Shown here: positions 19,896 to 29,719 of the stretch, piece after piece
How the letters are laid out: every line of letters starts with the position of its first letter
Numbering within the stretch: position 1 is the first letter of the stretch
Source of the DNA: Pseudomonas sp. SID14000
Lineage (GTDB): Bacteria; Pseudomonadota; Gammaproteobacteria; Pseudomonadales; Pseudomonadaceae
Length of the DNA stretch: 64,000 nt
Direction: 5' to 3'
NCBI RefSeq assembly: GCF_002165135.1
Contig: NZ_NFZQ01000001.1
Span: 1 to 64,000 of the forward strand
Notes under the pieces: model-generated
The model's database searches: none
What the model was told of the DNA's origin: nothing
What the model saw: the letters and a program-made list of their open reading frames with translations, nothing else
Position numbers and translations under genes: made by a program

Positions 19896-19995
19896 CCGGC
19901 CCTTTCGCGGGTAAACCCGCTCCCACAGGGTCCTCAGCAAACCTGAGGAAAGCGCATTACCTGTGGGAGCGGGTTCACCCGCGAAGAGGCCGGCA
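19896..19995. repeat. REP pair (CGCGGGTAAACCCGC family)
   Basis: Inverted copies at 19896-19929 and 19960-19995, each containing CGCGGGT(A/T)(A/C)ACCCGC and TCCCACAGG. A short inner hairpin (CCTCAG/CTGAGG) lies between them. Confidence 0.87.
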
Positions 19996-20133
19996 CAGGT
20001 AGCCCACCCCTCAAAAACAAAAGTCCAATACATTCAACATCTTGGCGAACCCCATGGATTCCCGCTAGCATCCCCCCAGCCATTTGCGCCAATAATAAGT
20101 CCAAGCCCGCAGCGCCCAACTATCGAGGCCAGC

Positions 20134-20310
20134 ATGTACATCTATCGTTTGGTCCTGCTTCTGGTCGTGGGGATCTACCTGTTCTCCCCGGCCATCATGG
20201 ACTGGTGGATCGAACCGACCGGAGCCTGGTATCGCCCTTACCTGCTCTGGCTGATCCTGATCGTCGTCACCTTCATCCTGCAGAGCCAACGAGATGCCGA
20301 TGAGCTTTAG
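20134..20310 (+). CDS. cbrX: Small membrane protein upstream of and overlapping cbrA
   Basis: A 58-residue protein with two hydrophobic helices (about residues 4-22 and 36-52) joined by a short Trp-rich loop. The ATG at 20134 has CGAGG five bases upstream. Its stop codon lies inside the first codons of cbrA, so the two frames overlap by 11-17 bases and are probably translationally coupled. I recall a small gene at this place in P. putida being called cbrX and cotranscribed with cbrAB. Its biochemical role is not evident from sequence. Confidence 0.82.
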   Translation: MYIYRLVLLLVVGIYLFSPAIMDWWIEPTGAWYRPYLLWLILIVVTFILQSQRDADEL

Positions 20311-23269
20311 CCTGACCCAGATGATCCTGATCAGTGCCGCGTACCTCATGGTACTGTTCGGCGTGGCCTGGATCAGCGAGCGGGGGCTGATCCCGCGTTC
20401 GATCATTCGCCACCCGCTGACCTATACCCTGTCGCTGGGCGTGTACGCCAGTGCCTGGGCCTTCTATGGCTCGGTAGGCCTGGCCTACCAGTACGGCTAC
20501 GGTTTCCTCGCCTGTTACCTGGGGGTGTCCGGCGCGTTCCTGCTGGCACCGGTGCTGCTCTACCCGATCCTCAAGATCACCCGCACCTATCAGTTGTCCT
20601 CGCTGGCCGACCTGCTGGCGTTCCGCTTCCGCAGCACCTGGGCCGGGGCGCTGACCACCATCATCATGCTGATCGGCGTGCTGCCCTTGCTGGCCCTGCA
20701 GATCCAGGCGGTGGCCGACTCGATCAGCATCCTCACCGGTGAGCCGGTCAAGGCCCGGGTGGCCTTCGCCTTCTGTACGCTGATCATCCTGTTCACCATC
20801 TTCTTCGGTTCTCGGCACATCGCCACACGCGAAAAGCACGAAGGGCTGGTGTTCGCCATCGCCTTCGAGTCGGTGATCAAGCTGCTGGCCCTGGGCGGTA
20901 TCGGCCTGTACGCCCTGTATGGCGTGTTCGGCGGCCCGCACGAGCTGGAGGTATGGCTGCTGCAGAACCAGACGGCCCTGGCCGCCCTGCACACCCCGTT
21001 GCAGGAAGGCCCGTGGCGCACCCTGCTGCTGGTGTTTTTCGCCTCGGCCATCGTCATGCCGCACATGTATCACATGGCCTTCACAGAAAACCTCAACCCG
21101 CGCTCGCTGGTCAGCGCCAGCTGGGGCCTACCGCTGTTCCTGCTGCTGATGAGCCTGGCCGTGCCACTGGTGCTGTGGGCCGGCCTGCGCCTGGGCGCCA
21201 GCACCAACCCCGAGTACTTCACCCTGGGCCTGGGGCTTGCCGCCAACAATCAGGCACTGGCGCTGTTGGCCTACATCGGCGGCTTGTCGGCCGCCAGCGG
21301 GTTGATAATAGTCACCACCCTGGCGCTGTCGGGCATGGCCCTCAACCACCTGGTGCTGCCGCTGTACCAGCCGCCGGCCGAAGGCAACATCTATCGCTGG
21401 CTGAAGTGGACCCGCCGCGCGCTGATCGTCGCCATCATCACCGCCGGGTTCATGTTCTACCTGACCCAGAACAACCACCAGAGCCTGGCCAACCTGGGCA
21501 TCGTCGCCTTCGTTGCCACCTTGCAGTTCCTGCCGGGCGTGCTCTCGGTGCTGTACTGGCCGACCGCCAACCGCCGCGGCTTCATCGCCGGCCTGCTGGC
21601 CGGCACCCTGGTGTGGATGGTGACCATGCTGCTGCCACTGCTGGGCAACCTGCAGGGCTTCTACATCCCGCCGCTAGACATGATCTACGTACTGGACGAC
21701 ACCAGCTGGCACATGGCAGCCATCGCCTCGCTGGCGGCCAACGTGCTGCTGTTCACCCTGATCTCGCTGTTCACCAACGCCAGCAACGAAGAGGTCAGCG
21801 CAGCCGAAGCCTGCGCGGTGGACAACGTGCGCCGCCCGCAACGCCGCGAGCTGCACGCTGCCTCACCACAGGAGTTCGCCACCCAGCTGGCCAAGCCACT
21901 GGGCGCCAAGGCCGCGCAGAAAGAAGTGGAGCAGGCCCTGCGCGACCTTTACCTGCCGTTCGACGAGCGCCGCCCCTATGCCTTGCGCCGCCTGCGCGAC
22001 CGCATCGAGGCCAACCTGTCCGGCCTGATGGGGCCGAGCGTGGCCCAGGACATGGTCGAGACCTTCCTGCCGTACAAGTCCGGTAACGAAAACTACGTGA
22101 CCGAGGACATCCACTTCATCGAAAGCCGCCTGGAAGACTACCACTCGCGCCTGACCGGCCTGGCCGCCGAGCTCGACGCCCTGCGCCGCTACCACCGCCA
22201 GACCCTGCAGGAACTACCCATGGGCGTCTGCTCGCTGGCCAAGGACCAGGAAATCCTGATGTGGAACAAGGCCATGGAGGAACTCACCGGCATCGCCGCC
22301 AAGCACGTGGTCGGCTCACGCCTGGTCACAATAAGCGAACCCTGGCGCGGCCTGCTGCAAGGCTTCATCAACGTGCCCGACGAGCACCTGCACAAACAGC
22401 GCCTGGTGCTGGACGGCCAGCCGCGCTGGCTGAACCTGCACAAGGCCGCCATCGACGAGCCACTGGCCCCGGGTAACAGCGGCCTGGTGCTGCTGGTGGA
22501 GGACCTTACCGAAACCCAGGCGCTGGAAGACAAGCTGGTGCACTCCGAACGCCTGGCCAGCATCGGCCGCCTGGCCGCCGGCGTGGCCCACGAGATCGGC
22601 AACCCGATCACCGGCATCGCCTGCCTGGCGCAGAACCTGCGCGAGGAGCGTGAGGGTGATGGTGAAATCATCGAGCTGTCCAGCCAGATTCTCGAACAGA
22701 CCAAGCGGGTATCACGCATCGTCCAGTCGCTGATGAGCTTCGCCCATGCCGGTGGCAGCCACCAGAACAGCGAAGAGCCGGTATGCCTGGCCGAAGTGGC
22801 GCAGGACGCCATTGGTCTGCTGGCGTTGAACCGGCGCAATTTCGAAGTACAGTTCTTCAACCTCTGCGACCCGGAGCACTGGGCCGAAGGGGACCCGCAG
22901 CGCCTGGCCCAGGTGCTGATCAACCTGCTCTCCAACGCCCGCGACGCATCAAAGCCCGGCAGTGCCGTGCGCGTGCGCACCGAAGTCAGCGAGCACACCG
23001 TCGACCTGATCGTCGAGGATGAGGGCAGCGGGATCCCGAAGAACATCATGGACCGCCTGTTCGAACCCTTCTTCACCACCAAGGACCCGGGCGAAGGAAC
23101 CGGACTGGGGCTCGCTCTGGTCTATTCCATCGTGGAAGAGCATTATGGGCAAATCACCATCGACAGCCCGGCCGATATCGAACGGCAACGTGGCACCCGG
23201 ATCCGCGTGACCCTGCCCCGGCATGTCGTAGCGACGTCCCCTGAAATTCGAGACCGTCGAGAGAATTGA
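20294..23269 (+). CDS. cbrA: CbrA sensor histidine kinase with transporter-like domain
   Basis: A 991-residue kinase of the CbrAB system controlling carbon/nitrogen balance. The first 500 residues or so are a sodium:solute symporter (SLC5)-like domain with about 13 helices. A linker (STAC-like), a PAS domain (about residues 630-720) and a kinase core follow. The phospho-acceptor is His766 in [11 protein letters not shown]; the N-box is [13 protein letters not shown]-boxes are DEGSGIP and GEGTGLGL. Two in-frame ATGs (20294, 20300) overlap the end of the small upstream gene, and the ribosome site is weak. Confidence 0.95.
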   Translation: MPMSFSLTQMILISAAYLMVLFGVAWISERGLIPRSIIRHPLTYTLSLGVYASAWAFYGSVGLAYQYGYGFLACYLGVSGAFLLAPVLLYPILKITRTYQLSSLADLLAFRFRSTWAGALTTIIMLIGVLPLLALQIQAVADSISILTGEPVKARVAFAFCTLIILFTIFFGSRHIATREKHEGLVFAIAFESVIKLLALGGIGLYALYGVFGGPHELEVWLLQNQTALAALHTPLQEGPWRTLLLVFFASAIVMPHMYHMAFTENLNPRSLVSASWGLPLFLLLMSLAVPLVLWAGLRLGASTNPEYFTLGLGLAANNQALALLAYIGGLSAASGLIIVTTLALSGMALNHLVLPLYQPPAEGNIYRWLKWTRRALIVAIITAGFMFYLTQNNHQSLANLGIVAFVATLQFLPGVLSVLYWPTANRRGFIAGLLAGTLVWMVTMLLPLLGNLQGFYIPPLDMIYVLDDTSWHMAAIASLAANVLLFTLISLFTNASNEEVSAAEACAVDNVRRPQRRELHAASPQEFATQLAKPLGAKAAQKEVEQALRDLYLPFDERRPYALRRLRDRIEANLSGLMGPSVAQDMVETFLPYKSGNENYVTEDIHFIESRLEDYHSRLTGLAAELDALRRYHRQTLQELPMGVCSLAKDQEILMWNKAMEELTGIAAKHVVGSRLVTISEPWRGLLQGFINVPDEHLHKQRLVLDGQPRWLNLHKAAIDEPLAPGNSGLVLLVEDLTETQALEDKLVHSERLASIGRLAAGVAHEIGNPITGIACLAQNLREEREGDGEIIELSSQILEQTKRVSRIVQSLMSFAHAGGSHQNSEEPVCLAEVAQDAIGLLALNRRNFEVQFFNLCDPEHWAEGDPQRLAQVLINLLSNARDASKPGSAVRVRTEVSEHTVDLIVEDEGSGIPKNIMDRLFEPFFTTKDPGEGTGLGLALVYSIVEEHYGQITIDSPADIERQRGTRIRVTLPRHVVATSPEIRDRREN

Positions 23270-23273
23270 ATCA

Positions 23274-24716
23274 ATGCCGCACATTCTGATCGTCGAAGAC
23301 GAAACCATCATCCGCTCGGCCTTGCGTCGCCTGCTCGAGCGGAACCAGTACCAGGTCAGCGAAGCCGGCTCGGTCCAGGAAGCCCAGGAACGCTTCAGCA
23401 TTGCCACCTTCGACCTGATCGTCAGCGACCTGCGCCTGCCAGGCGCGCCCGGCACCGAACTGATCAAGCTCGGCCAGGGCACGCCAGTGCTGATCATGAC
23501 CAGCTACGCCAGCCTGCGCTCGGCGGTAGACTCGATGAAAATGGGCGCGGTGGACTACATCGCCAAGCCCTTCGACCACGACGAGATGCTGCAAGCCGTG
23601 GCGCGCATCCTGCGCGACCGGCAGAACGCCCCGGCCGCCACACCGGCGGCCGAGCCACGCGCAACCAATGGCAAGGCCGCCTCGGCCGACAAAGGCAATG
23701 CGGCAGCCGCCAATGGCGAAATCGGCATCATCGGCTCATGCCCCCCGATGCAGGACATGTACAGCAAGATCCGCAAGGTCGCGCCCACCGATTCCAACGT
23801 GCTGATCCAGGGCGAGTCGGGCACCGGTAAAGAACTGGTCGCACGCGCCCTGCACAACCTGTCGCGCCGGGCCAAGGCACCGATGATTTCGGTGAACTGC
23901 GCGGCCATCCCCGAGACGCTGATCGAGTCCGAGCTGTTCGGCCACGAGAAAGGCGCGTTCACCGGCGCCAGCGCCGGGCGCGCCGGCCTGGTGGAGGCTG
24001 CCGATGGCGGCACCCTGTTCCTCGACGAAATCGGCGAACTGCCGCTGGAGGCCCAGGCCCGCCTGCTGCGCGTGCTGCAGGAAGGCGAGATTCGCCGGGT
24101 GGGTTCGGTACAGTCGCAAAAGGTCGATGTACGCCTGATCGCCGCCACCCACCGCGACCTGAAGAACCTGGCCAAGGCCGGCCAGTTCCGTGAAGACCTG
24201 TATTACCGCCTGCACGTGATCGCCCTGAAACTGCCTGCCCTGCGCGAGCGCGGCAGCGACGTCAACGAGATCGCCAGCGCCTTCCTCGCCCGCCAGAGCG
24301 CACGCATCGGCCGCGACGACCTGCACTTCTCGGCCGAAGCCGAGCAGGCCATTCGTCACTACAGCTGGCCGGGTAACGTGCGAGAGCTGGAAAACGCCGT
24401 GGAGCGTGCAGTGATCCTCAGCGAGAGCGCAGAAATTTCCGCCGACCTGCTGGGCATCGACATCGAACTGGGCGACCTGGAGGAGGACGAAATCCTCGAC
24501 AACGCCCTGGTCGTGACCAGCACGGCCAATGCCAGCCATGAGCCGACCGAGGACCTGTCGCTGGAGGACTACTTCCAGCACTTCGTGCTCGAGCACCAGG
24601 ACCACATGACCGAGACCGAACTGGCCCGCAAGCTCGGTGTCAGCCGCAAGTGCCTGTGGGAACGCCGCCAGCGCCTTGGCATCCCGCGGCGCAAGAGCAA
24701 CGCTACCAGCGAGTAA
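23274..24716 (+). CDS. cbrB: CbrB, NtrC-family sigma-54-dependent response regulator
   Basis: A 480-residue activator. The receiver domain holds the phospho-acceptor Asp52 in [10 protein letters not shown] Pro/Ala-rich linker leads to the AAA+ domain with Walker A GESGTGKE (about residue 183), the sigma-54 loop GAFTGA (about 226) and [11 protein letters not shown] as Walker B. A Fis-type helix-turn-helix ([20 protein letters not shown]) ends the protein. It starts four bases after cbrA. Its best-known target, the crcZ promoter, lies just downstream. Confidence 0.97.
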   Translation: MPHILIVEDETIIRSALRRLLERNQYQVSEAGSVQEAQERFSIATFDLIVSDLRLPGAPGTELIKLGQGTPVLIMTSYASLRSAVDSMKMGAVDYIAKPFDHDEMLQAVARILRDRQNAPAATPAAEPRATNGKAASADKGNAAAANGEIGIIGSCPPMQDMYSKIRKVAPTDSNVLIQGESGTGKELVARALHNLSRRAKAPMISVNCAAIPETLIESELFGHEKGAFTGASAGRAGLVEAADGGTLFLDEIGELPLEAQARLLRVLQEGEIRRVGSVQSQKVDVRLIAATHRDLKNLAKAGQFREDLYYRLHVIALKLPALRERGSDVNEIASAFLARQSARIGRDDLHFSAEAEQAIRHYSWPGNVRELENAVERAVILSESAEISADLLGIDIELGDLEEDEILDNALVVTSTANASHEPTEDLSLEDYFQHFVLEHQDHMTETELARKLGVSRKCLWERRQRLGIPRRKSNATSE

Positions 24717-24747
24717 CCCCCCGCCACCGTACGCCGCAGCCTATGTG

Positions 24748-25018
24748 GCGCCTGTGAGATCGAGCGCCGCCCGCGCGGCGCTTCGCGGCACAAGGCCGCT
24801 CCCACATCTGTTTCGGGCCAGTCACTCCTGTGAGGTCTCCTCTGCCCGCCTTGTCTGTTCCATTCGATATCAAGGGGGGCGCGACAGCTCTTCATCAATC
24901 TTCAGCCATGCACCAAGGCTGCAACCCATCTGGCACAGGAATGATTGGCCCGAAACAGATGTGGGAGCGGCCTTGTGCCGCGAAGCGCCGCGCGGGCGGC
25001 GCTCGATCTCACAGGCGC
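24748..25018. repeat. Long inverted repeat, second member of the 478-731 family
   Basis: Arms of about 85 bases (24748-24832 and 24934-25018) are reverse complements with only a few mismatches and flank a spacer of about 100 bases. The core GAGCGCCGCCCGCGCGGCG and the TCCCACAT element are shared with the copy at 478-731, with CACAAGGCC in place of GGGCAAGCCC. No gene is apparent inside. It separates cbrB from the crcZ control region. Confidence 0.86.
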
Positions 25019-25069
25019 TGAACGTGTCACGGCGAACACCCAGGTAACACCTCAGCCCCCGCAAAAATC

Positions 25070-25095
25070 TGTTACCCAAGCTTTCCGCCGTAACA
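25070..25095 (+). promoter_or_regulatory. CbrB-type binding site upstream of crcZ
   Basis: TGTTAC (25070-25075), 14 bases, then GTAACA (25090-25095), fits the palindromic CbrB consensus (TGTTAC-N14-GTAACA) as I recall it. Half-site-like GTAACA at 25044-25049 and GTAACG at 25112-25117 flank it. It lies about 100-125 bases before the sigma-54 promoter, a normal enhancer distance. Confidence 0.83.
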
Positions 25096-25192
25096 GTTCC
25101 CGAGGCGTTCGGTAACGAAATTTCGACATTTTCAGCCCCGAAAAATTTGCCGGACCTCTTCAACCCATTGATTTTACTGGGTTTGCAAAAGT

Positions 25193-25208
25193 TGGCACGG
25201 CACCTGCT
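25193..25208 (+). promoter_or_regulatory. Sigma-54 promoter of crcZ
   Basis: TGGCACG-N4-CTGCT: the -24 GG at 25194-25195 and -12 GC at 25206-25207 are ten bases apart. This predicts transcription starting near 25218-25220, just before the first CA-rich motif. Confidence 0.9.
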
Positions 25209-25218
25209 ATATGTCTGG

Positions 25219-25590
25219 TACAAGAACAATAACAAGCACTGCTACTCAGAATAAGAACAAGACGAAACGGCTCACGCACAATAAAAACAAGACGGCGGAG
25301 GCGCAGCTAACTGATTCTTTTGGAGAGGATGCGTGTTTGGGGCTTGCCCCACAGCCAGGCAGAGAACAATAAAAACTGCACTAAAAAGCAGCGCCTGAAC
25401 TGGTTGGATCGACAGATCAACGTGACATCAGCGACCAAAGCAATCCGTTTGCTCTTAACCCCTGGATTGGGGGTCGTCCACAAGCTTCGAGATTTGTGGA
25501 CAGGGCACTCAACAAAAACAAGAAGCCCAGCAGAAAAACAATAAGAGCACGCAACGACTTCTTGGGGAGCTTAGGCTCCCCTTGTCGTTT
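25219..25590 (+). ncRNA. crcZ: CrcZ small RNA, sequesters Hfq/Crc
   Basis: A transcript of about 370 bases between cbrB and pcnB, the conserved crcZ position. It carries about six A-rich AAnAAnAA motifs (near 25222, 25250, 25279, 25363, 25512 and 25532), such as ACAAGAACAATAACAAG. These bind Hfq with Crc and relieve catabolite repression when CbrB activates transcription. It ends in hairpin GGGGAGC/GCTCCCC nested in AACGAC/GTCGTT. A 74-codon frame inside lacks a good ribosome site and is not called. The ends are estimated. Confidence 0.92.
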
Positions 25591-25592
25591 CC
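25553..25592 (+). terminator. Terminator of crcZ
   Basis: Inner stem GGGGAGC-TTAG-GCTCCCC (25564-25581) lies within outer complementary segments AACGAC and GTCGTT, followed by TTTCC. The T run is short. Confidence 0.75.
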
Positions 25593-25714
25593 ACCCTTCT
25601 GGCAGGCATCCTGCTACCCGCCTACACCATTCCTTGAGTAAATGCTAGAATCCCCGCCCATCATGCGGCCATTCTCCTATTCTTGGCCGAACATTCCTTC
25701 AAACAGTGCATCCC

Positions 25715-27103
25715 ATGCTGAAGAAGCTGTTCCAGTCGTTCCGCCCGCCCGTACCGGGCCCCCACCACAGGCGCACCACGCCTGAGGTGATCAACAAAAG
25801 CCAGCACTCGCTGCAGCGCCACCAGTTCAGCCGCCATGCGGTGAACATCGTGGAGCGTCTGCAGAGTGCCGGCTACCAGGCTTACCTGGTCGGTGGCTGT
25901 GTCCGCGACCTGATGTTGGGCATCACGCCGAAAGACTTCGACGTCGCCACCAGTGCCACCCCCGAACAGGTCCGTGCCGAGTTCCGCAACGCGCGCATCA
26001 TTGGTCGCCGCTTCAAGCTGGTCCACGTGCATTTCGGCCGTGAGATCATCGAAGTCGCCACCTTCCGCGCTCACCACTCGGAAGACGACCAGAGCGACAG
26101 CCACCGTTCGTCGCACAACGCCAGTGGCCGCATCCTGCGTGACAACGTATACGGCACCCTGGAAGAGGACGCACAACGTCGCGACTTCACCATCAACGCC
26201 CTGTACTACGACCCGGTCAGCGAACGCATCCTCGACTACGCCAATGGCGTGCACGATATCCGCAACCGCCTGCTGCGCCTGATCGGTGACCCTACCCACC
26301 GCTACCAGGAAGACCCGGTGCGCATGCTGCGCGCGGTACGCTTCGCCGCCAAGCTCGACTTCGGTATCGAAAAGCACACGGTCCAGCCGATCCGCGAACT
26401 GGCCCCACTACTGCGCGAGATTCCGCCAGCGCGCCTGTTCGAAGAAAGCCTCAAACTGTTCCTCTCCGGTCAGGGCGCCATCGTCTTTGAAATGCTGGTC
26501 GACCTGCAATTGTTCGAGCCGCTGTTCCCGGCCAGTTCGCATGCCCTGGACGAGCGCCCGACATACACCCACACGCTGATCAGCCAGGCGCTGAACAATA
26601 CCGACCTGCGCGTGAAGCAAGGCAAACCGGTAACCCCGGCCTTCCTCTTCGCCGCGCTGCTGTGGCCTGCTCTGCCGGCCCGCGTGCTGCACCTGCAGAA
26701 CCAGGGCGTGCCGCCGATCCCGGCCATGAACGGTGCGGCCCACGACCTGATCGCCGAGCAATGCGCACGCATCGCCATCCCCAAGCGCTTCACCCTGCCG
26801 ATCCGCGAGATCTGGGACATGCAGGAGCGTCTGCCACGCCGTAGCGGCAAGCGCGCCGACGTGCTGCTGGACAACCCGCGCTTCCGCGCCGGCTACGACT
26901 TCCTGCTGCTGCGGGAAAGCGCCGGTGAAGAAACCGACGACCTCGGCCAATGGTGGACCGACTACCAGGATGCCAATGACAGCGAGCGCCGCGAGATGAT
27001 CCGCGAGCTGGGCAGCCGTGACGAAGGCACCGGCGCCGGCCCGCGCAAACGCAAGCGCAGCGGTAGCAAACGCAAGCGTAGTGGCGACGAGGCATTCGAG
27101 TGA
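25715..27103 (+). CDS. pcnB: Poly(A) polymerase I
   Basis: A 462-residue class II nucleotidyltransferase. The head-domain motif LVGGCVRDLMLG followed by KDFDVAT supplies the metal-binding aspartates, and RRDFTINALYYDP is the second signature. The C-terminus is highly basic (RKRKRSGSKRKRSGDE), as in enterobacterial PcnB, and likely binds RNA; CCA-adding enzymes lack this tail. It adds 3' A tails that promote RNA decay. The ATG at 25715 gives MLKKLFQSF. The stop overlaps the folK start. Confidence 0.95.
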   Translation: MLKKLFQSFRPPVPGPHHRRTTPEVINKSQHSLQRHQFSRHAVNIVERLQSAGYQAYLVGGCVRDLMLGITPKDFDVATSATPEQVRAEFRNARIIGRRFKLVHVHFGREIIEVATFRAHHSEDDQSDSHRSSHNASGRILRDNVYGTLEEDAQRRDFTINALYYDPVSERILDYANGVHDIRNRLLRLIGDPTHRYQEDPVRMLRAVRFAAKLDFGIEKHTVQPIRELAPLLREIPPARLFEESLKLFLSGQGAIVFEMLVDLQLFEPLFPASSHALDERPTYTHTLISQALNNTDLRVKQGKPVTPAFLFAALLWPALPARVLHLQNQGVPPIPAMNGAAHDLIAEQCARIAIPKRFTLPIREIWDMQERLPRRSGKRADVLLDNPRFRAGYDFLLLRESAGEETDDLGQWWTDYQDANDSERREMIRELGSRDEGTGAGPRKRKRSGSKRKRSGDEAFE

Positions 27104-27579
27104 GTACCCGCGCCTATATCGGCCTGGGCAGCAACCTGGAAGCACCTGCCGAGCAGCTGCGTAGCGCCTTGCAGGCCCTCGACCAGGTCGAAGCCACGCG
27201 CTTGGTGGCGGCCTCGGCCCTGTACACCAGCGATTCGCTGCTGCCCGGCCAGCCACGCTACACCAACGCCGTCGCCGCCCTGGACACCGCGCTGCCGCCG
27301 CTGGCCCTGCTCGATGCACTGCAGGCCATCGAGAACGAGCAGGGGCGCGTGCGCAAGGAGCGCTGGGGCCCGCGCACACTGGACCTGGACATCCTGCTGT
27401 TCGGCGATCAGGTACTCGACGAACCGCGCCTGAAAGTGCCGCATTACCACATGCATGCCCGGCCTTTCGTGCTGTACCCGCTGGCTGAACTGGTACCAGG
27501 CGATTTCCGCCTGGCCGATGGTCGCGCCCTCGCGCAGCTACTCGACGATTGCCCGTTCGTCGGCCTGGAACGCCTGTAA
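27100..27579 (+). CDS. folK: HPPK, 6-hydroxymethyl-dihydropterin pyrophosphokinase
   Basis: A 159-residue HPPK that transfers diphosphate from ATP to hydroxymethyl-dihydropterin, the step before dihydropteroate synthase. The family signature RWGPRTLDLDILLF carries the two metal-binding aspartates. N-terminal YIGLGSNL is also typical. It starts with GTG at 27100, overlapping the pcnB stop (GTGA), so the two genes are translationally coupled. Confidence 0.96.
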   Translation: MSTRAYIGLGSNLEAPAEQLRSALQALDQVEATRLVAASALYTSDSLLPGQPRYTNAVAALDTALPPLALLDALQAIENEQGRVRKERWGPRTLDLDILLFGDQVLDEPRLKVPHYHMHARPFVLYPLAELVPGDFRLADGRALAQLLDDCPFVGLERL

Positions 27580-27841
27580 TCCGGGCGTTTCAGCCTTGCA
27601 TACTGGCGCGGTAACGCCAGTAACACCCTGATCGTAACAATGCGGTAACAGGGTGATTGACTTCCCCCACCTCGCTCACGACTATAGGCGTCCCGTGTGG
27701 CACCAAAGTGCCGCATACCCGTATTTAGGCCCGGACGGACCTGTGCCCGAACATCACGCGCGATGATGTGCCGCTCCGGAAGATGACTACACGCGTTAAA
27801 TGCAGTCGTTTTTTACAGCGCCTGAACGAGGAATTTCCTAC
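27580..27841 (+). promoter_or_regulatory. folK-panB intergenic region with GTAAC repeats and hairpins
   Basis: Four direct GTAAC(A) repeats start at 27611, 27620, 27634 and 27645, and CACCCTG/CAGGGTG brackets the last three. TTGACT at 27657 and TATAGG at 27683 resemble promoter boxes, but the spacing (20) is poor. Downstream are a GGCAC/GTGCC hairpin (about 27699-27712) and ACATCA-cgcgcga-TGATGT (about 27752-27770), so the panB leader is likely structured. No known riboswitch was recognised. Confidence 0.5.
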
Positions 27842-28642
27842 ATGCCTGAAGTAACCCTGACCACCCTCAATGGCCTCAAGGCCAAGGGTGAAAAAATCAC
27901 CATGCTGACCTGCTACGATGCGACCTTCGCCAAGGCCGCCAGTCAGGCCGGTGTCGAAGTGTTGCTGGTGGGCGACTCGCTGGGGATGGTCCTGCAAGGC
28001 CACGACAGCACACTGCCGGTAACCACCGCAGACATGGCCTACCACACTGCCAGTGTCAAACGTGGCAACGACGGCGCACTGATCCTCGCCGACCTGCCGT
28101 TCATGGCGCATGCCACCCCGGAGCAGGCCTTTGCCAACAGCGCCACGCTGATGCAGGCCGGCGCCCACATGATCAAGATCGAAGGCGCTGCCTGGCTGGC
28201 CGAGACCATCCGCCTGCTGGCCGAGCGTGGCGTGCCGGTATGCGCGCACATGGGCCTGACCCCGCAAACTGTCAACGTGCTGGGCGGCTACAAGGTCCAG
28301 GGCCGCCAGGAAGCCCAGGCCCGGCAGATGCGCGCCGACGCCATCGCCCTGGAGCAAGCCGGGGCGGCCATGCTGCTGCTCGAATGCGTGCCCAGCGAAC
28401 TGGCTGCGGAAATCACCAATGCCGTGGGCATTCCGGTGATCGGCATTGGCGCCGGCAGCGGCACGGATGGCCAGGTACTGGTTTTGCACGACATGCTCGG
28501 CCTGTCGCTGAGCGGCCGGGTACCTAAGTTCGTGAAGAACTTCATGCAGGGCCAGCCGGATATCCACAGCGCCCTCGTCGCTTACGTCGAGGCGGTCAAA
28601 CAAGTCAGCTTCCCAGGCAGCGAACACGGGTTCAGTGCATGA
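27842..28642 (+). CDS. panB: 3-methyl-2-oxobutanoate hydroxymethyltransferase
   Basis: A 266-residue PanB that makes ketopantoate from 2-ketoisovalerate and methylene-tetrahydrofolate, the first committed step of pantothenate synthesis. Motifs include [32 protein letters not shown] with the metal-binding Asp, and MGLTPQ. The ATG at 27842 has GAGGAA at proper distance; an upstream in-frame start adds 14 residues without a ribosome site. It overlaps panC by four bases (ATGA). Confidence 0.97.
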   Translation: MPEVTLTTLNGLKAKGEKITMLTCYDATFAKAASQAGVEVLLVGDSLGMVLQGHDSTLPVTTADMAYHTASVKRGNDGALILADLPFMAHATPEQAFANSATLMQAGAHMIKIEGAAWLAETIRLLAERGVPVCAHMGLTPQTVNVLGGYKVQGRQEAQARQMRADAIALEQAGAAMLLLECVPSELAAEITNAVGIPVIGIGAGSGTDGQVLVLHDMLGLSLSGRVPKFVKNFMQGQPDIHSALVAYVEAVKQVSFPGSEHGFSA

Positions 28643-29502
28643 ATACAGTCAAGACCGTCCGCGAACTGCGCGCCGCAGTCGCCCGCGCCCGCGGAGAAGG
28701 CAAGCGCATCGCCTTCGTGCCGACCATGGGTAACCTGCATAGCGGTCATGCCGCCCTGGTGACCAAGGCCGCGCAGCGCGCCGATTTCGTGGTCGCCAGC
28801 ATCTTCGTCAACCCGCTGCAGTTCGGCGCCAACGAAGACCTCGACAAGTACCCGCGCACCCTGGCTGCCGACCAGGAACGCCTGCTCCAGGCAGGCTGCA
28901 ATTTGCTGTTCGCGCCTACCGTCGAAGAGATGTACCCCGACGGCATGAGCGTGCAAACCCGCGTCTGCGTGCCCCACCTTTCCGAAGGCCTGTGCGGCGC
29001 CAGCCGGCCCGGGCATTTCGAAGGCGTGGCGACAGTGGTCAGCAAGCTGTTCAACATGGTCCAGCCAGACCTTGCCGTGTTCGGTGAAAAGGACTTCCAG
29101 CAGCTGGCGGTCATCCGTGCCATGGTGCGCGACCTGAATATGCCGATCCAGATCATCGGCGAACCCACCGTGCGTGCCGAGGATGGCCTGGCGCTGTCAT
29201 CGCGCAATGGTTATCTCACGCCTGAGCAGCGTGCTACGGCACCTGCGCTGTACCGTACGCTGCAACATATCGCAACTGCCATTGGCCGGGGCCAGCGGGA
29301 CTTTGCCGCGCTGGTTGGCGAAGGCCAGGCGCAGTTGACCGCCGCTGGTTTCCGCCCGGATTACCTGGAAGTGCGTCACGCGGTAAGCCTGCGACCGGCG
29401 ATGATCGATGATCGTGATCTGGTAGTGGTTGCGGCAGCGTATCTGGGTAACACGCGGTTGATCGACAATATTTACCTGCACGTGGAAGAGAAGACCGCGT
29501 AA
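28639..29502 (+). CDS. panC: Pantothenate synthetase
   Basis: A 287-residue PanC that condenses pantoate and beta-alanine with ATP. The [10 protein letters not shown] segment holds the HxGH-type nucleotide motif, FVNPLQFG follows, and FGEKDFQQL and [10 protein letters not shown] form the rest of the active site. The ATG at 28639 overlaps the panB TGA. The panBC pair lacks panD here. Confidence 0.97.
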   Translation: MNTVKTVRELRAAVARARGEGKRIAFVPTMGNLHSGHAALVTKAAQRADFVVASIFVNPLQFGANEDLDKYPRTLAADQERLLQAGCNLLFAPTVEEMYPDGMSVQTRVCVPHLSEGLCGASRPGHFEGVATVVSKLFNMVQPDLAVFGEKDFQQLAVIRAMVRDLNMPIQIIGEPTVRAEDGLALSSRNGYLTPEQRATAPALYRTLQHIATAIGRGQRDFAALVGEGQAQLTAAGFRPDYLEVRHAVSLRPAMIDDRDLVVVAAAYLGNTRLIDNIYLHVEEKTA

Positions 29503-29529
29503 CGGCCTGGGGCTGCTTTGCAGCCCATT

Positions 29530-29591
29530 CGCAGCACAAGGCTGCTCCTACAAAAGATCACCCCACTCTGTAGGAGCAGCCTTGTGCTGCG
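29530..29591. repeat. REP pair (GGAGCAGCCTTGTGCTGCG family)
   Basis: Arms 29530-29552 and 29569-29591 are exact inverted copies of CGCAGCACAAGGCTGCTCC, separated by 16 bases, downstream of panC. The arms could fold into a long hairpin in the panC transcript. Confidence 0.87.
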
Positions 29592-29719
29592 AAAAGCGCC
29601 CCAAATTCCCCTGCCATACCCATTCCCAGCAAGTGACCTTTGCCTATAATGGGGCCAGCCTGAACCCGGCAATGACTGCCGTGTCCAAGGCCTCACCACG
29701 CACCAAGGGAACCCGCGCA

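Noticed and set aside
25320..25544. 74-codon frame inside crcZ
   Set aside because: The Asn/Lys/Thr-rich product simply reflects the CA-rich binding motifs of the RNA. The interval is explained by CrcZ.
27690..27841. Known riboswitch before panB
   Set aside because: Hairpins are present, but I could not match a conserved core of any riboswitch class.
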